A program made the translations under genes and the position numbers. From Tenggerimyces sp963762635 (GTDB lineage: Bacteria > Actinomycetota > Actinomycetes > Propionibacteriales > Actinopolymorphaceae), in NCBI GenBank assembly GCA_963762635.1, contig CAVXLQ010000023.1, positions 248,001 to 312,000 of the forward strand: a DNA stretch of 64,000 nt, read 5' to 3'. Positions 1-8,813 of this stretch are shown here, piece by piece. The notes beneath the pieces are model-generated. The model did not search any database and was not told the origin of the DNA. It worked only from the letters and a program-made list of their open reading frames with translations. Every line of letters begins with the position of its first letter. Position 1 is the first letter of the stretch.

Positions 1-1
1 G

Positions 2-1948
2 TATCGGCTGCTGCAGGTGGTGCGCCAGTACGTCGTCAGCGAGCTTGGTTCGGACGAGGCCGCGGCCCGGCTGCACGCCGACTGGTTCCTGACGGTGGCG
101 CTGCGGATCGGCGACGGCGTGGACGGGAGCCGGCAGGAGGCGCTGCTCCGGCTGTTCGACGCGGAGCGCGGCAACCTCCGGGCGGCTCTCACCTGGTGCC
201 AGGTGCACGGGATGGCGCAAGGTGGGTTGAACATCGCGGTCGGCTGCTGGTGGGCGTACTACCTGCAGGGTTGGTTCAGCGAGGGTCGGGACTGGCTGGA
301 GTCGGCGCTCGCGATCGAGGGTCCGGCGCCGACCGAGCTGCGCGCTCGAGCCCTGATGGGTGCCGCTTCGATGGCACACCTGCAGGGCGACGACGACGCC
401 TCGGAGACCTGGCTGCAGGCCGGCTTGGCCGCGTACCAGGCCGAGGGCGACCGGACCGGCGTCGGCATCGAGCTGAACTGGCTGGGTGGGGTCGCGATGC
501 GCCGCGGCGACTACGCGGAGGCGCGGCGTCTCGGCGAGGAAACCGTTGCCCTGTGGGAAGAACTCGGCGACGAGTCTCGAGCGGCACGAGCGGTCGACTA
601 CCTGTGCATGCGCGAGCTCTTGGCTGGTGAGCTGTCGCGCGCTTCCGAGCTCGGCTCGCAGGCGTACGAGCTCCATGAGCGCTCGGGCAACGCGGAGGCG
701 CTGGCTTGGACGACCGTGCTTCGCGGTGGAATCGCCTTGTATGCCGGCGATGTACGGCTTGCGTCCGAGTTTCTGGCGGACGGCTTGCGGATGGCGCGGT
801 CGGGCGCGTACCGGAACGTTCTGGCCTGGGCGCTGCAGTTGGGTGGCGTGCTCGCGCTGAGGTCTGGTCGTTTCGACGAGGCGTGGCGGGACTTGTCGGA
901 GGCGTTGCGGCTGCATCTGGAGGCGGGGAACCGGTGGCGGGTGCCGACGGTGCTCGAGACCCTCGCGGGCGTGGCCGTCGAGTCGTCGGACGCGAAGCTC
1001 GCGGCGCGGTTGCTCGGGTGTGCGGGTCGGCTCCACGAGTCGTGGGGGTGGCCCGTTCCGGCGGTCGAGCGGCCGGACGTCGAGAGGATCACGGCGTCGG
1101 TGCGCTCGGCGCTCGGACCGAGCGTGTTCGCCGGCGAGTGGGAGCTGGGGGAGCTGTGCTCGTTGGACGAACTGGTCGCCGAGCTGCCTGCTTCTCTCGT
1201 CCGTCCGGCGCCGGTTGCCGTGGCCGAGCCCTCGCCGCTGGTGCTGCTCGGGTTCGGCGCGAGCGCCGCGCGGCGGGACGGGGTGTTGCTGGGGCCTGCG
1301 GACTGGGGCTACGCGAAGCCGCGGGAGCTGCTGTTCTTCCTGCTGGGTGAGGATTCGGCGCACAAGGACGCGATCGGGGCGGCGTTGTGGCCCGAGGCTT
1401 CGACGCTCGTGCTGCGGAACAGCTTCCACACCTGCCTGCATCAGCTGCGCAGGGCTCTGGGACGTGCCGATTGGATCTTGTACCGGAAGGGGCGGTACGC
1501 GTTCAACCGTTCGCTGGCGTACTCCTTCGATGTGGAGCGCTTCTCGGCGGCGGTCTCTGGGCCGCGTACGTCGTCGGCGTTGGTCGATGCGGTCGAGCTG
1601 TATCGCGGCGACTATTGCGTAGATCTGTCCGGTACGTGGGTCGATGCGCGCCGTGCCTCCTTGCAGCAGTCCTTTGAACGGGCACTGCTCGACCTGGCCG
1701 CGTTACGTACGTCGGAGGGGTCGCACGCCGCGGCGGCCGAGCTCTATCTGCGGGCGATCGAGCACGATCCGCTGCTGGAGCCGGCGCATCGGGAGCTGAT
1801 GGCCTCGTACGTACGGATGGGTGACCGGGGTCGGGCGCTCCGGCACTATCAGTCGCTGCTGAGGCTGCTGGCGGACGAGCTCGGGGTGGGTCCGAGCGCC
1901 GAGACGGTCGCGTTGCATGCCGCCTTGATCCGGGATCCAGGCGACTGA
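2..1948 (+). CDS. ATPase/TPR regulator with C-terminal SARP (wHTH-BTAD) domain, 5' partial
   Basis: The frame is open to the window edge (YRLLQVVRQYV, typical of the region after an NB-ARC-like ATPase), so the N-terminal part is missing. Residues to about 380 are helical TPR-like repeats. From about 400 there is a winged-helix segment (KPRELLFFLLGEDSAHKDAI, then ALWPEAS) followed by a bacterial transcriptional activator domain with a second TPR set (RAIEHDPLLEPAHRELM). It is probably a cytoplasmic transcription activator, target unknown. The DNA-binding/BTAD part lies at the C terminus, whereas AfsR-type proteins carry it at the N terminus. The next gene on the same strand is another large ATPase regulator. 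Confidence 0.8.
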   Translation, partial: YRLLQVVRQYVVSELGSDEAAARLHADWFLTVALRIGDGVDGSRQEALLRLFDAERGNLRAALTWCQVHGMAQGGLNIAVGCWWAYYLQGWFSEGRDWLESALAIEGPAPTELRARALMGAASMAHLQGDDDASETWLQAGLAAYQAEGDRTGVGIELNWLGGVAMRRGDYAEARRLGEETVALWEELGDESRAARAVDYLCMRELLAGELSRASELGSQAYELHERSGNAEALAWTTVLRGGIALYAGDVRLASEFLADGLRMARSGAYRNVLAWALQLGGVLALRSGRFDEAWRDLSEALRLHLEAGNRWRVPTVLETLAGVAVESSDAKLAARLLGCAGRLHESWGWPVPAVERPDVERITASVRSALGPSVFAGEWELGELCSLDELVAELPASLVRPAPVAVAEPSPLVLLGFGASAARRDGVLLGPADWGYAKPRELLFFLLGEDSAHKDAIGAALWPEASTLVLRNSFHTCLHQLRRALGRADWILYRKGRYAFNRSLAYSFDVERFSAAVSGPRTSSALVDAVELYRGDYCVDLSGTWVDARRASLQQSFERALLDLAALRTSEGSHAAAAELYLRAIEHDPLLEPAHRELMASYVRMGDRGRALRHYQSLLRLLADELGVGPSAETVALHAALIRDPGD

Positions 1949-2219
1949 CGACGGAATTGTGGTCCAGAACACCGGTTTGCACCGGGTGTCAGGTGTAACT
2001 CGAAGAAATCTCGACGGATTCCGAGTCCCCCACAGCGTTTCCCACAGCATCGACCCGCCAACCTCTTTCGCAGGGGGATCCACCACGCCGCTCGGTCAGG
2101 GCGGCGTGGCGACGGCAGGCGTTGCGGGTGAAGTTCCAGGGTTTCACGCTGAGCAACCTCGAGCTGTAGGGCCAGGTGTCCATACAGGCTTTGCTACAGG
2201 TGCGGGTGGGGAAACTCCG
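1949..2219. other. Intergenic region without a recognised element
   Basis: The frame of the next gene stays open back to 1959, but that stretch has no domain-like sequence. I place the start at 2220. No clear promoter or terminator hairpin was found. Confidence 0.4.
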
Positions 2220-4859
2220 ATGGAAGCACTGTTCGAACGTCATGATCATGTCCAGACCCTCATGGCCGCGGTCGCCGCGGCTACGACACGTCACAGCACC
2301 GCCGTCCTTCTGACGGGCGAGGCGGGAATCGGCAAGACCACCCTCGTACGGGAGTTCCTGCGCCGCGTGGGGCGCGGCGTCAAGGTGATGGTCGGCAGCT
2401 GCGACGACATGCTCGCGCCGCCGGCTCTGGCGCCTCTGCGCGACGCCGCCCGTGGTACCGGGGGCCCGCTGGAGCGTGCGCTCGCTGAAGGCTCTGCCGA
2501 CCAGATCTTCGATGCGTTGTGTGCCGAGCTCGACGGCGCGCACCCGACCGTTCTCGTGATCGAGGACGTGCATTGGGCGGACGACGCGACGCTGGACCTG
2601 CTGCACTACCTCGCGCGGCGGCTGTACCGGCTGCGCGTGGTTCTGGTGCTGACGTTCCGAGACGACGAGGTCGACTCGCGGCACCCGCTGCGGCCGGTGC
2701 TGGGGGCGCTGGCCGACAGCCGGGTGTATCGACTGGCTTTGGAGCCTTTGTCTGTGGAATCCGTGCGTACGTTGGCTTCCGGGTCGGGATGGGACGCTGC
2801 CGACCTGCATGCGCTGACGGCTGGCAATCCGTTCTATCTGACCGAGGTCTTGGCTTCCTCTGCTCGCGCTGTCGCTGGGTCTGTGCCGACGAGCGTCGTC
2901 GACGCGGTGCTCGCGCGGCTGCGGTCCTTGGATCTGTCTGTGCTGCGGACGCTGGAGCAGCTGTCCATCCTGCCGGGGGCGGTCTCGCTCGAGGTGGTGC
3001 GCGAGGTGGTGGGGGACGCGTTCTCCGAGCTTGCCGTGGCCGAACGTTCGGGGCTGATCGAGCTTGGCGAGAACGGTTTGCGGTTCCGGCACGAGATCGC
3101 TCGGCGGGCTTTGGTGCAGACGTTGGCGCCTCTTCGTCGCCGTACGATGCATGCCGAGCTGGTGCGGAAGATGCTCGCTCTGGACAGTCCTCCTCCGCTG
3201 TCTTGTTTGATCCACCACGCGGTGGCCGCTGGGGACGTTTCGACTGTGCTTAAGTACGCGCCTCTTGCGGCTCGAGAGGCGACGCGGGCCGGGTCGCACC
3301 GGCAGGCTCTTGTCTACTTCGAGGCTCTGCTGCCGTACGTGGACTCGCTTCCGAAGGTCGAACGTGCTGCTGTGCTTGATGACTACGCTTGGGAGCTGCA
3401 CATCGCGCACCGCTTCGCGGAGGCTGTGGTGGTGGGGTCCAACGCCATTGCTTTGCGCGAGGCTTTGGCCTCGCCGGTCGAGCTGGCGGAGACGTTGCTG
3501 AAGCAGTCGCGCCACCAGCTGATGGCTGGGGATACCTCGGGAGCCTTGTCGACGATCGATCGGGCAGTGTCTGTTGCTGCTTCGACCTCGTCTGAGTCGG
3601 TACGGGCGGCGGCCGCGTACTATCGCGGCGCGGTCCTGGTGTTGACGGGTGACCCGGTGGCGGGGATCGCGGCTCTGACGGAGGCTCGTTCGCTCGGTGC
3701 CGTTGCGGGGCGGACGGACTTTGTGGCGCTGTGCTTGAACTATCTCGGCGTGGCGCACGGCGAGCTCGCCTTGCAGGGGGCTCCGGCTCGTGCGTACCTG
3801 CGGGAGAGTCTCGACCTGGCGCTCGCCAATGGCGACCACGAGGCCGCTGCGCGGGGGTACACGAACCTGGTGGAACTGCTGTTCATCCAGGGAGAGTGGG
3901 AGTCGCTGCCCGCATTGCTCAACGAGGGTTCGGCGTTCACTTCTGAGCGTGGGTTGTGGTTCCACTCGTACTCGCTCGACGCGCATGTGGCGATGCTGCA
4001 GCTGCGTCGGGGTGAGTGGGACCTGGCTGAGTCTCTGTTCAGCCGGTTGTCTTCGTCGGTGGAGGATCCGGGTCTCTTGGACCTGTTCAGCACGCCGGCG
4101 TACGGTCGGCTGCTGGCGCGGCGCGGGGATCCGCGGGCTTTCGAGCTGTTGTCGTCGGCCTGGTCGCGTGCTCAGAAGCTGCGGTCGATGGCGGGGTTGC
4201 GGTACGCGGCGACGGCCTATGTGGAGTGGGCCTTCTTGAACGGGCGGGACGACATCGCCCATGCCGTGCGCGATGGGGTTCTGGCTCAGTTGCCGCACGG
4301 GTTCACGCCGGCCTTCGGTGAGTTGCTGCGGTATCTCGATCGTGCTGGGGTCGAGGTCTCGTCGATCCCGGGGCTGGCCGAGGGCTACGCGGCGGGGCTG
4401 AGTGGCTCCTGGCGTGCGGCGGCCGCTTCGTGGGAGCGGGTGGGCGACCCGTACGAGCAGGCGCTGGAACTGGCGTCGGCCGGGACCGCCGAAGCGATGC
4501 TGCAGGCCTTGTCGATCCTGGACGAGCTCGGCGCGACCGCGACGGCGACCATCGTCCGGCGCCGCTTGAAGGCGATCGGCGTGCAGCGGATCCCGCGCGG
4601 GGTGCAGACGAGCACGCGCAACAACCCAGCGGGCTTGACGGATCGTCAGCTCGACGTGCTGACGTTGCTGGCGCGGGGGCTGACGAACGCGGAGATCGCG
4701 CAGCAGCTGGTGGTGTCGGTACGAACGGTGGACCACCACGTGTCCGCCATCCTCGGCAAGCTCGGAGCCCGCACCCGCCGCGACGCGGCAGCGGCGGCCT
4801 CCACGCTCGGCATCGCGTCGGCCACCGACTCCCCGGAGCGCAGCCTGTTGCTCGCCTGA
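2220..4859 (+). CDS. LuxR-family transcriptional regulator with AAA ATPase domain (LAL type)
   Basis: Encodes 879 residues. Walker A is GEAGIGKT near residue 32 and Walker B is VLVIEDVHWADD near 110, forming an AAA-type ATPase. A long TPR-like helical region follows. The last 65 residues are a LuxR/GerE helix-turn-helix (LTDRQLDVLTLLARGLTNAE, ending SAILGKLGA). Size and order match the large ATP-binding LuxR (LAL) regulators of actinomycetes, which activate transcription in response to an unknown ligand. The ATG at 2220 is chosen because GGTGGGGA lies just upstream and the ATPase domain begins at once; an open extension to 1959 looks non-coding. It ends in a long palindromic region shared with a convergent gene. 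Confidence 0.85.
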   Translation: MEALFERHDHVQTLMAAVAAATTRHSTAVLLTGEAGIGKTTLVREFLRRVGRGVKVMVGSCDDMLAPPALAPLRDAARGTGGPLERALAEGSADQIFDALCAELDGAHPTVLVIEDVHWADDATLDLLHYLARRLYRLRVVLVLTFRDDEVDSRHPLRPVLGALADSRVYRLALEPLSVESVRTLASGSGWDAADLHALTAGNPFYLTEVLASSARAVAGSVPTSVVDAVLARLRSLDLSVLRTLEQLSILPGAVSLEVVREVVGDAFSELAVAERSGLIELGENGLRFRHEIARRALVQTLAPLRRRTMHAELVRKMLALDSPPPLSCLIHHAVAAGDVSTVLKYAPLAAREATRAGSHRQALVYFEALLPYVDSLPKVERAAVLDDYAWELHIAHRFAEAVVVGSNAIALREALASPVELAETLLKQSRHQLMAGDTSGALSTIDRAVSVAASTSSESVRAAAAYYRGAVLVLTGDPVAGIAALTEARSLGAVAGRTDFVALCLNYLGVAHGELALQGAPARAYLRESLDLALANGDHEAAARGYTNLVELLFIQGEWESLPALLNEGSAFTSERGLWFHSYSLDAHVAMLQLRRGEWDLAESLFSRLSSSVEDPGLLDLFSTPAYGRLLARRGDPRAFELLSSAWSRAQKLRSMAGLRYAATAYVEWAFLNGRDDIAHAVRDGVLAQLPHGFTPAFGELLRYLDRAGVEVSSIPGLAEGYAAGLSGSWRAAAASWERVGDPYEQALELASAGTAEAMLQALSILDELGATATATIVRRRLKAIGVQRIPRGVQTSTRNNPAGLTDRQLDVLTLLARGLTNAEIAQQLVVSVRTVDHHVSAILGKLGARTRRDAAAAASTLGIASATDSPERSLLLA

Positions 4860-4928
4860 CCGTTGATCGTTTGGAATGAGGGACGCCCTCTATCGAATAG
4901 ATCGGCCATCACACCGAGTGCCCTCAAA

Positions 4929-4980
4929 CTGTGGGGTTCTGGTAGCGACACGCCAGCGTGTCGCCACCAGAACCCCACAG
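4929..4980. repeat. 25-bp-arm near-perfect palindrome
   Basis: Arms 4929-4953 (CTGTGGGGTTCTGGT then GCGACACGC) and 4956-4980 are complementary with one mismatch and a 2-nt centre. It would form a very stable hairpin in either transcript and has no T-tract. Its sequence is unrelated to the GTTGTTGGA palindrome family. Confidence 0.85.
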
Positions 4981-5081
4981 TTGATCTTCGTGCGATCGGG
5001 GCGTCCCTGTTTCGAATGGGGGCAGTCCGGGTGCTGTCGAGGTGGCTCGTGGGCGCGGCGAGGAGAGTGGGCCGGGGGGAC

Positions 5082-5125
5082 TTGTTGGATGAATGTCGGC
5101 GTCTAGGCCGACATTCATCCAACAA
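5082..5125. repeat. GTTGTTGGA-family palindrome, copy 1
   Basis: Arms TTGTTGGATGAATGTCGGC (5082-5100) and the exact reverse complement (5107-5125) are separated by GTCTAG. It is a member of the dispersed family also seen at 5170, 19501, 19585, 19667, 19884 and 58633. Confidence 0.85.
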
Positions 5126-5169
5126 CTCGCGAGAACAACAGGCTCCCGTTGCTTCGTCCGTGAGCTGTT

Positions 5170-5203
5170 CCAGGGATCTCGGCCTAGAGATCGAGATCCC
5201 TGG
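5170..5203. repeat. GTTGTTGGA-family palindrome, copy 2 (divergent)
   Basis: The 12-bp perfect core arms are CCAGGGATCTCG and CGAGATCCCTGG around GCCTAGAGAT. Weaker pairing extends outward (GAGCTGTT with ACCAAGTC). The core matches the copy at 19501, so it belongs to a CCAGGGAT subtype of the same family. Confidence 0.75.
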
Positions 5204-5281
5204 ACCAAGTCCGCGGACTTCATGGCACCCACGTGACAGACCGGCCTCTATTCGATAGAGGGCGTCCCTCATTCCCAACGA

Positions 5282-6630
5282 CTACCCGACGGGGTGGTTG
5301 CTGCGGATCACTCCGTTCGGGTCGCGGCGGTGCTTGATGGCGCGCAGCGAGGCGAGGACGTCGGCGGGGAAGAGCTTTTCGACGGGCTTGTTCGAGGACA
5401 TGTTCAGGTGTGTCTGCCCGGTGTCCCACGGGGCCATCGCTTCGATGATCTCGCCCATCGCCGCCTCGAGGATCGGGGCGAAGTCGGGCGCGGGGAGGAG
5501 CCGCCGAAGAACAGCAGGTACGGCTGGGGCAGCGCGCCCGCGGCGCCGTCAGTTGCCAAAGCGCGGGCGAAGGCTCCGTCGAGGTGGCGGACTTCGAAGA
5601 CCGCCACCGGCGAAGGCTGGCCCGGGTTGGCTGCCGCGAGCAGAGCGTCGACCGCGGACTCGTCGAACCCGCTCAGCAACGTCCCCTGCAGCAGTCCCGG
5701 AACGGGATCCACCGGCTCGTCCGCCACCCCGTCGAGCTGGCTCAACGGCACCGTCCCCACGGTGTCGGACAGCAACGGCGCAGCAGCGCGGATCGGCGCC
5801 AGCAGCTCGTCTCCAGCAGAGGAAGAGCCCAGGTACACCGCGTCGATCATCACCAGCCAGCGCCCCCGCACGGCCTCGGGGACCATCGGCGCGTCCGGCA
5901 GGTTCATCAGCCACGCCCACACCGACAGGTCTTCCGGTGCCGACTTGGTCACGGCGACGAACGAACGGAAGACGTCCCGCGCGTGCTCGGCCGCGAAGGT
6001 CATCCGCCCGCCGTAGATGTGCGGCTCGGCGAACAGGCGAAGCTCCAGGGCTGTCACGATGCCGAAGTCGCCACCCCCGCCCCGCACCGCCCAGAACAGC
6101 TCGGGATCGGACTCGGCAGTGACCCGGACGTGCTCCCCGTCGGGGGTGACGAGCTCGACAGCGTGCACCTGGTTGGCGGCCTGGCCGTACTTCCGCCCGA
6201 ACCAGCTGAGACCGCCGCCGAGCGTGTACCCGACAACAGACGTGTCGCCGGAGCTGCCGGGCAGGCCGGTGAGCCCAGTCGGAGCGAGGACCTCGTTCAG
6301 CTCACCCCACCGAACCCCGGGCTCGACGCGCGCGATCCGCGCCTGCTCGTCGACCTCGATCGCGGTGAGTCCCAACGTACGAAGAAGAATCGCACCGGTA
6401 AGCGCCTCGGTGGCGCCGTGACCGCGGGCCTGCGCGGTGACGGAAAGGCCATGCTGCTTGGCGAAGTTGACAGCGGCGACGACATCGTCGACGCCGGTGA
6501 CGTGGACGACCGCCGCCGGTTGTTGGTCGTTCGTGAGGTGCCAGGCGAGCCGTTCTTGGTCCCAGGTGACGTCACCGGGAAGAACGACGGCTCCCTTGAC
6601 CGCGTCGCGGAGTGTGGCAATGGAGTTCAT
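5282..6630 (-). pseudogene. FAD-linked (BBE-type) oxidoreductase, frameshifted near 5489-5500
   Basis: Residues 1 to about 380 form an FAD-binding PCMH (VAO-type) domain with RGHG, probably the flavin-linking histidine, and GGGGDFG in the substrate region. Sugars or phenolic/alkaloid compounds are family substrates; the actual one is unknown. After PYLLFFGGSS the frame shifts. The correct C-terminal berberine-bridge motif (DFAPILEAAMGEII, then FPADVLASLRAIKHRRDPNG) continues in another frame to the TAG at 5282-5284. A single missing base in a GC-rich run explains this. The uninterrupted frame instead ends at 5404 with an aberrant tail. The start at 6630 (MNSIATLRD) is preferred to 6666. It is either a real pseudogene or an assembly error. 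Confidence 0.8.
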
Positions 6631-6746
6631 GGTTCCGTTGTAGGCAGCCACGGAGGCCGCACCCATCGGCAGCGGGTGCCCAAGTCGGCGGTGGCGCTGC
6701 CTATTTCGTTCGCGCTCGGGTCGCAGTCCCGGCTATACAGGGGCAT

Positions 6747-7538
6747 ATGGCGCTGCGCGTGGTTGTGATGACGTTCTTCCATCCCGCCTACCGCATCGTC
6801 GCGGACTGGGCCGAACGGCACGGCCATCGGATCGTGCTCGTGGTGACCCCGCCGGCCGGCAGATCCCTCCGGGGTACGAATCCGCTCGTCCTCGACCTGC
6901 CACCCGACGCCGACGTCCTCCTGACGGGGAGGCTTCGCCCCATCGCGACCCCGGCGATCACGGCGATCGCTCCCGATCTCGTGATCTCGGCCGCCTACCC
7001 GAGGCTGATCCCGCCGGAGATCGTCGCGGTCCCGAAGTACGGGGCGTTCAACGTCCATCCCTCGTGCCTTCCGAAGGGTCGCGGCCCCAACCCGCAGCGC
7101 GAGGTGTACGAGGGAGCGACGACGATCGGCGCGACGACCCACCGGATCGCGCCCGAGTTCGACACCGGCGCGATCATGTCGCAGCGCGAGGCCGAGCTGC
7201 CGGCCGACCTGACCGCCGAGACGTTCCTCGCCGGATGGTTGGAGCTGATGGCGCAGACGCTCGAGGAGGGCCTTGAACGGGCCCTCGCCGGCGACCCCGG
7301 CACGCGGCAGGACCCCAAGCAGGCAACCGAAGCCCGCCCCTTCACGAACGAGGAGAAGCTGCTCGACCTCACCGAGCCGGCGGCGACCCTCGTCCGCAAG
7401 ACAGCGGCGCTGAACGTGATGGGCCCCGAAGCCCGCGTCCGCATCGACGGCGAGGAACGGACCGTGCTGGAGCTGCGCATCGACCCGACCTCGTCCGTAC
7501 TGACCGGCACCGACCCGGTGAGGATCGTCACCGGCTGA
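6747..7538 (+). CDS. Formyltransferase-family protein (methionyl-tRNA formyltransferase-like)
   Basis: Encodes 263 residues. The N-terminal two-thirds resembles the formyl-transfer fold: VVVMTFFHPAYRIV at the start, then PDLVISAAYPRLIP, FNVHPSCLPKGRGPNP (the HPSxLPxxRG motif) and a catalytic-type Asp in APEFDTGAI. The C-terminal part is a small domain. It is shorter than housekeeping Fmt (about 310 residues), so it probably formylates or transforms a small metabolite or sugar nucleotide rather than initiator tRNA. The start at 6747 follows AGGGG at good spacing. It is divergent from the FAD oxidoreductase and overlaps the convergent monooxygenase by 11 nt. Confidence 0.75.
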   Translation: MALRVVVMTFFHPAYRIVADWAERHGHRIVLVVTPPAGRSLRGTNPLVLDLPPDADVLLTGRLRPIATPAITAIAPDLVISAAYPRLIPPEIVAVPKYGAFNVHPSCLPKGRGPNPQREVYEGATTIGATTHRIAPEFDTGAIMSQREAELPADLTAETFLAGWLELMAQTLEEGLERALAGDPGTRQDPKQATEARPFTNEEKLLDLTEPAATLVRKTAALNVMGPEARVRIDGEERTVLELRIDPTSSVLTGTDPVRIVTG

Positions 7539-8742
7539 CCACCCGCCGCTCGTAGTCCTCGACGACGACTGCCGTCGAAGCCTCGCGGATCTCCTGTGTT
7601 GCCTGCTTGAGGATCGCGTCCCGCCAAGGCAGCTTCGGCAACATCCTCATGTTCAGGTTGCGGAACCAGATCTGCGTCCCCGACGAAGGCGCGAACCACT
7701 TCCCGTTGCTCACCGCGAGCTTCTGGTTCAGCTCGATGAAGCGCTCCAGCCGCGCCTCGTACCGCGCGAACGCCGCACCGAAGTCGCCATGCGCACGCAT
7801 CAGCTCGCCGGCCAGCACGTACGCGCCGACGATCGCCGCGCTGCTGCCCTGACCCGACAACGGCGAGGCGCAGTAGCCCGCGTCGCCCACCAGTGCGATC
7901 CGACCAGACGTCCGGCGGGCCATCGACACCTGGCTGGTCGAGTCGAAGAAGAAGTCCGGCGCGGTCCGCATCGCCTTCAGCAGCCGCGGCACCACCCAGC
8001 CGTCGCCAGCGAAGCGCGAAGCGATGAGCTCCCGTTGCTCGTCGAGCGATTGGTAGTCGTATGACAGCTGCTCGGACGCGAAGGCCAGCATGACCCGCGC
8101 CTGCGTCTTGTCGCGCGTGCTGTAGATGCTCGCGAGCCGCCCCGGCACGTTGTAGTAGAGCCCCCAGCGGTCCAGGTCGAGGAAGTTCGAGGTGCTGAAG
8201 ATCGCCACGTAGTAGCCGAGGTGCTTCACGTACTCCGACTCCGGCCCGAACGCGAGCTTCCGCACGTTGGAGTGCAGCCCGTCGGCGCCGACGACGAGGT
8301 CGAACGTCCGCGGCTCGGCGTGCTCGAAAGTCACCGCCACGCCGTTCGCGGCCTCCGTCAGCCCCGTCACCGAGTCGCCGTAGATGATCTCGATTCCCGG
8401 CGAGGCCGAGTGCAGGATCTCGACCAGATCGCCGCGCATGATCTCCGGGTCGTCGGCGGAGACCACGCCGAACGCCTGGTCGAGGCTCGCCGCCACACCG
8501 CCGCGGCGGTTGAGGTACGACATGCCGCGAGTCCCGGTCACCGCGGCCGAGATGGCCGGCAACACGCCCATCCGCTCGACGATCTCGGTCGCCGCGCCGC
8601 GGATGTCGACGGGCTGGCCGCCCGAGCGGAGCGCCGGGGCGCGTTCGACGATCGTCGGCCGGAATCCGTACCGCCGAAGCCAGTAGGCGAGCGTGAGCCC
8701 GGCGACCGAGCCGCCGGAGATGAGGATCTGGTGGGTCGTCAT
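7528..8742 (-). CDS. FAD-dependent monooxygenase (PHBH/UbiH-like)
   Basis: Encodes 404 residues. An N-terminal Rossmann GxGxxG-like motif (ISGGSVAGLTLAYWLRRYGF), a DG motif (LVVGADGLHSNVR near 160) and a GD motif (GRIALVGDAGYCASPLSGQG near 285) define the class A flavoprotein hydroxylases. These use NAD(P)H and O2 on aromatic or polyketide-like substrates. I took the ATG at 8742 (MTTHQILISGG) because the flavin fold starts immediately. The divergent TetR gene, with a palindrome between them, suggests the enzyme is repressed by that regulator and induced by its ligand. Confidence 0.85.
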   Translation of the reverse strand: MTTHQILISGGSVAGLTLAYWLRRYGFRPTIVERAPALRSGGQPVDIRGAATEIVERMGVLPAISAAVTGTRGMSYLNRRGGVAASLDQAFGVVSADDPEIMRGDLVEILHSASPGIEIIYGDSVTGLTEAANGVAVTFEHAEPRTFDLVVGADGLHSNVRKLAFGPESEYVKHLGYYVAIFSTSNFLDLDRWGLYYNVPGRLASIYSTRDKTQARVMLAFASEQLSYDYQSLDEQRELIASRFAGDGWVVPRLLKAMRTAPDFFFDSTSQVSMARRTSGRIALVGDAGYCASPLSGQGSSAAIVGAYVLAGELMRAHGDFGAAFARYEARLERFIELNQKLAVSNGKWFAPSSGTQIWFRNLNMRMLPKLPWRDAILKQATQEIREASTAVVVEDYERRVVSR

Positions 8743-8758
8743 GACCGGATCGTACGCA

Positions 8759-8794
8759 CGTCTCAGACGATTGTGCAAGACAGATGTTTGAGAC
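8759..8794. promoter_or_regulatory. Candidate operator between monooxygenase and TetR genes
   Basis: CGTCTCAGACG (8759-8769) is a perfect 11-bp palindrome, and GTCTCA at 8760 is mirrored by TGAGAC at 8789-8794. The site sits in a 71-bp divergent intergenic region, as expected for TetR autoregulation. Confidence 0.5.
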
Positions 8795-8813
8795 ACCGGC
8801 TAAAGTGGCCGCC

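Larger units (their letters stand above)
4866..5281. repeat. Composite palindromic element bounded by ~35-bp inverted repeats
   Basis: The left arm (about 4866-4901) and right arm (about 5245-5281) are inverted copies sharing a perfect 28-nt core that includes GGACGCCCTCTATCGAATAG. The arms almost touch the stop codons of the two flanking convergent genes. Three further palindromes lie inside (4929-4980, 5082-5125, 5170-5203), plus a degenerate arm-like copy near 4999-5020 (GGGGCGTCCCT). No coding frame is convincing. It may be a non-autonomous (MITE-like) element or an elaborate bidirectional terminator. Confidence 0.7.

Noticed and set aside
1989..4739. Minus-strand open frame of about 900 codons opposite the LuxR regulator
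   Set aside because: It mirrors the coding strand codon bias, is Arg/Gln-rich and has no domain.
6612..6746. Longer start for the formyltransferase gene
   Set aside because: The frame is open upstream, but the extension is in the divergent promoter region and the fold begins at 6747 with a good ribosome-binding site.
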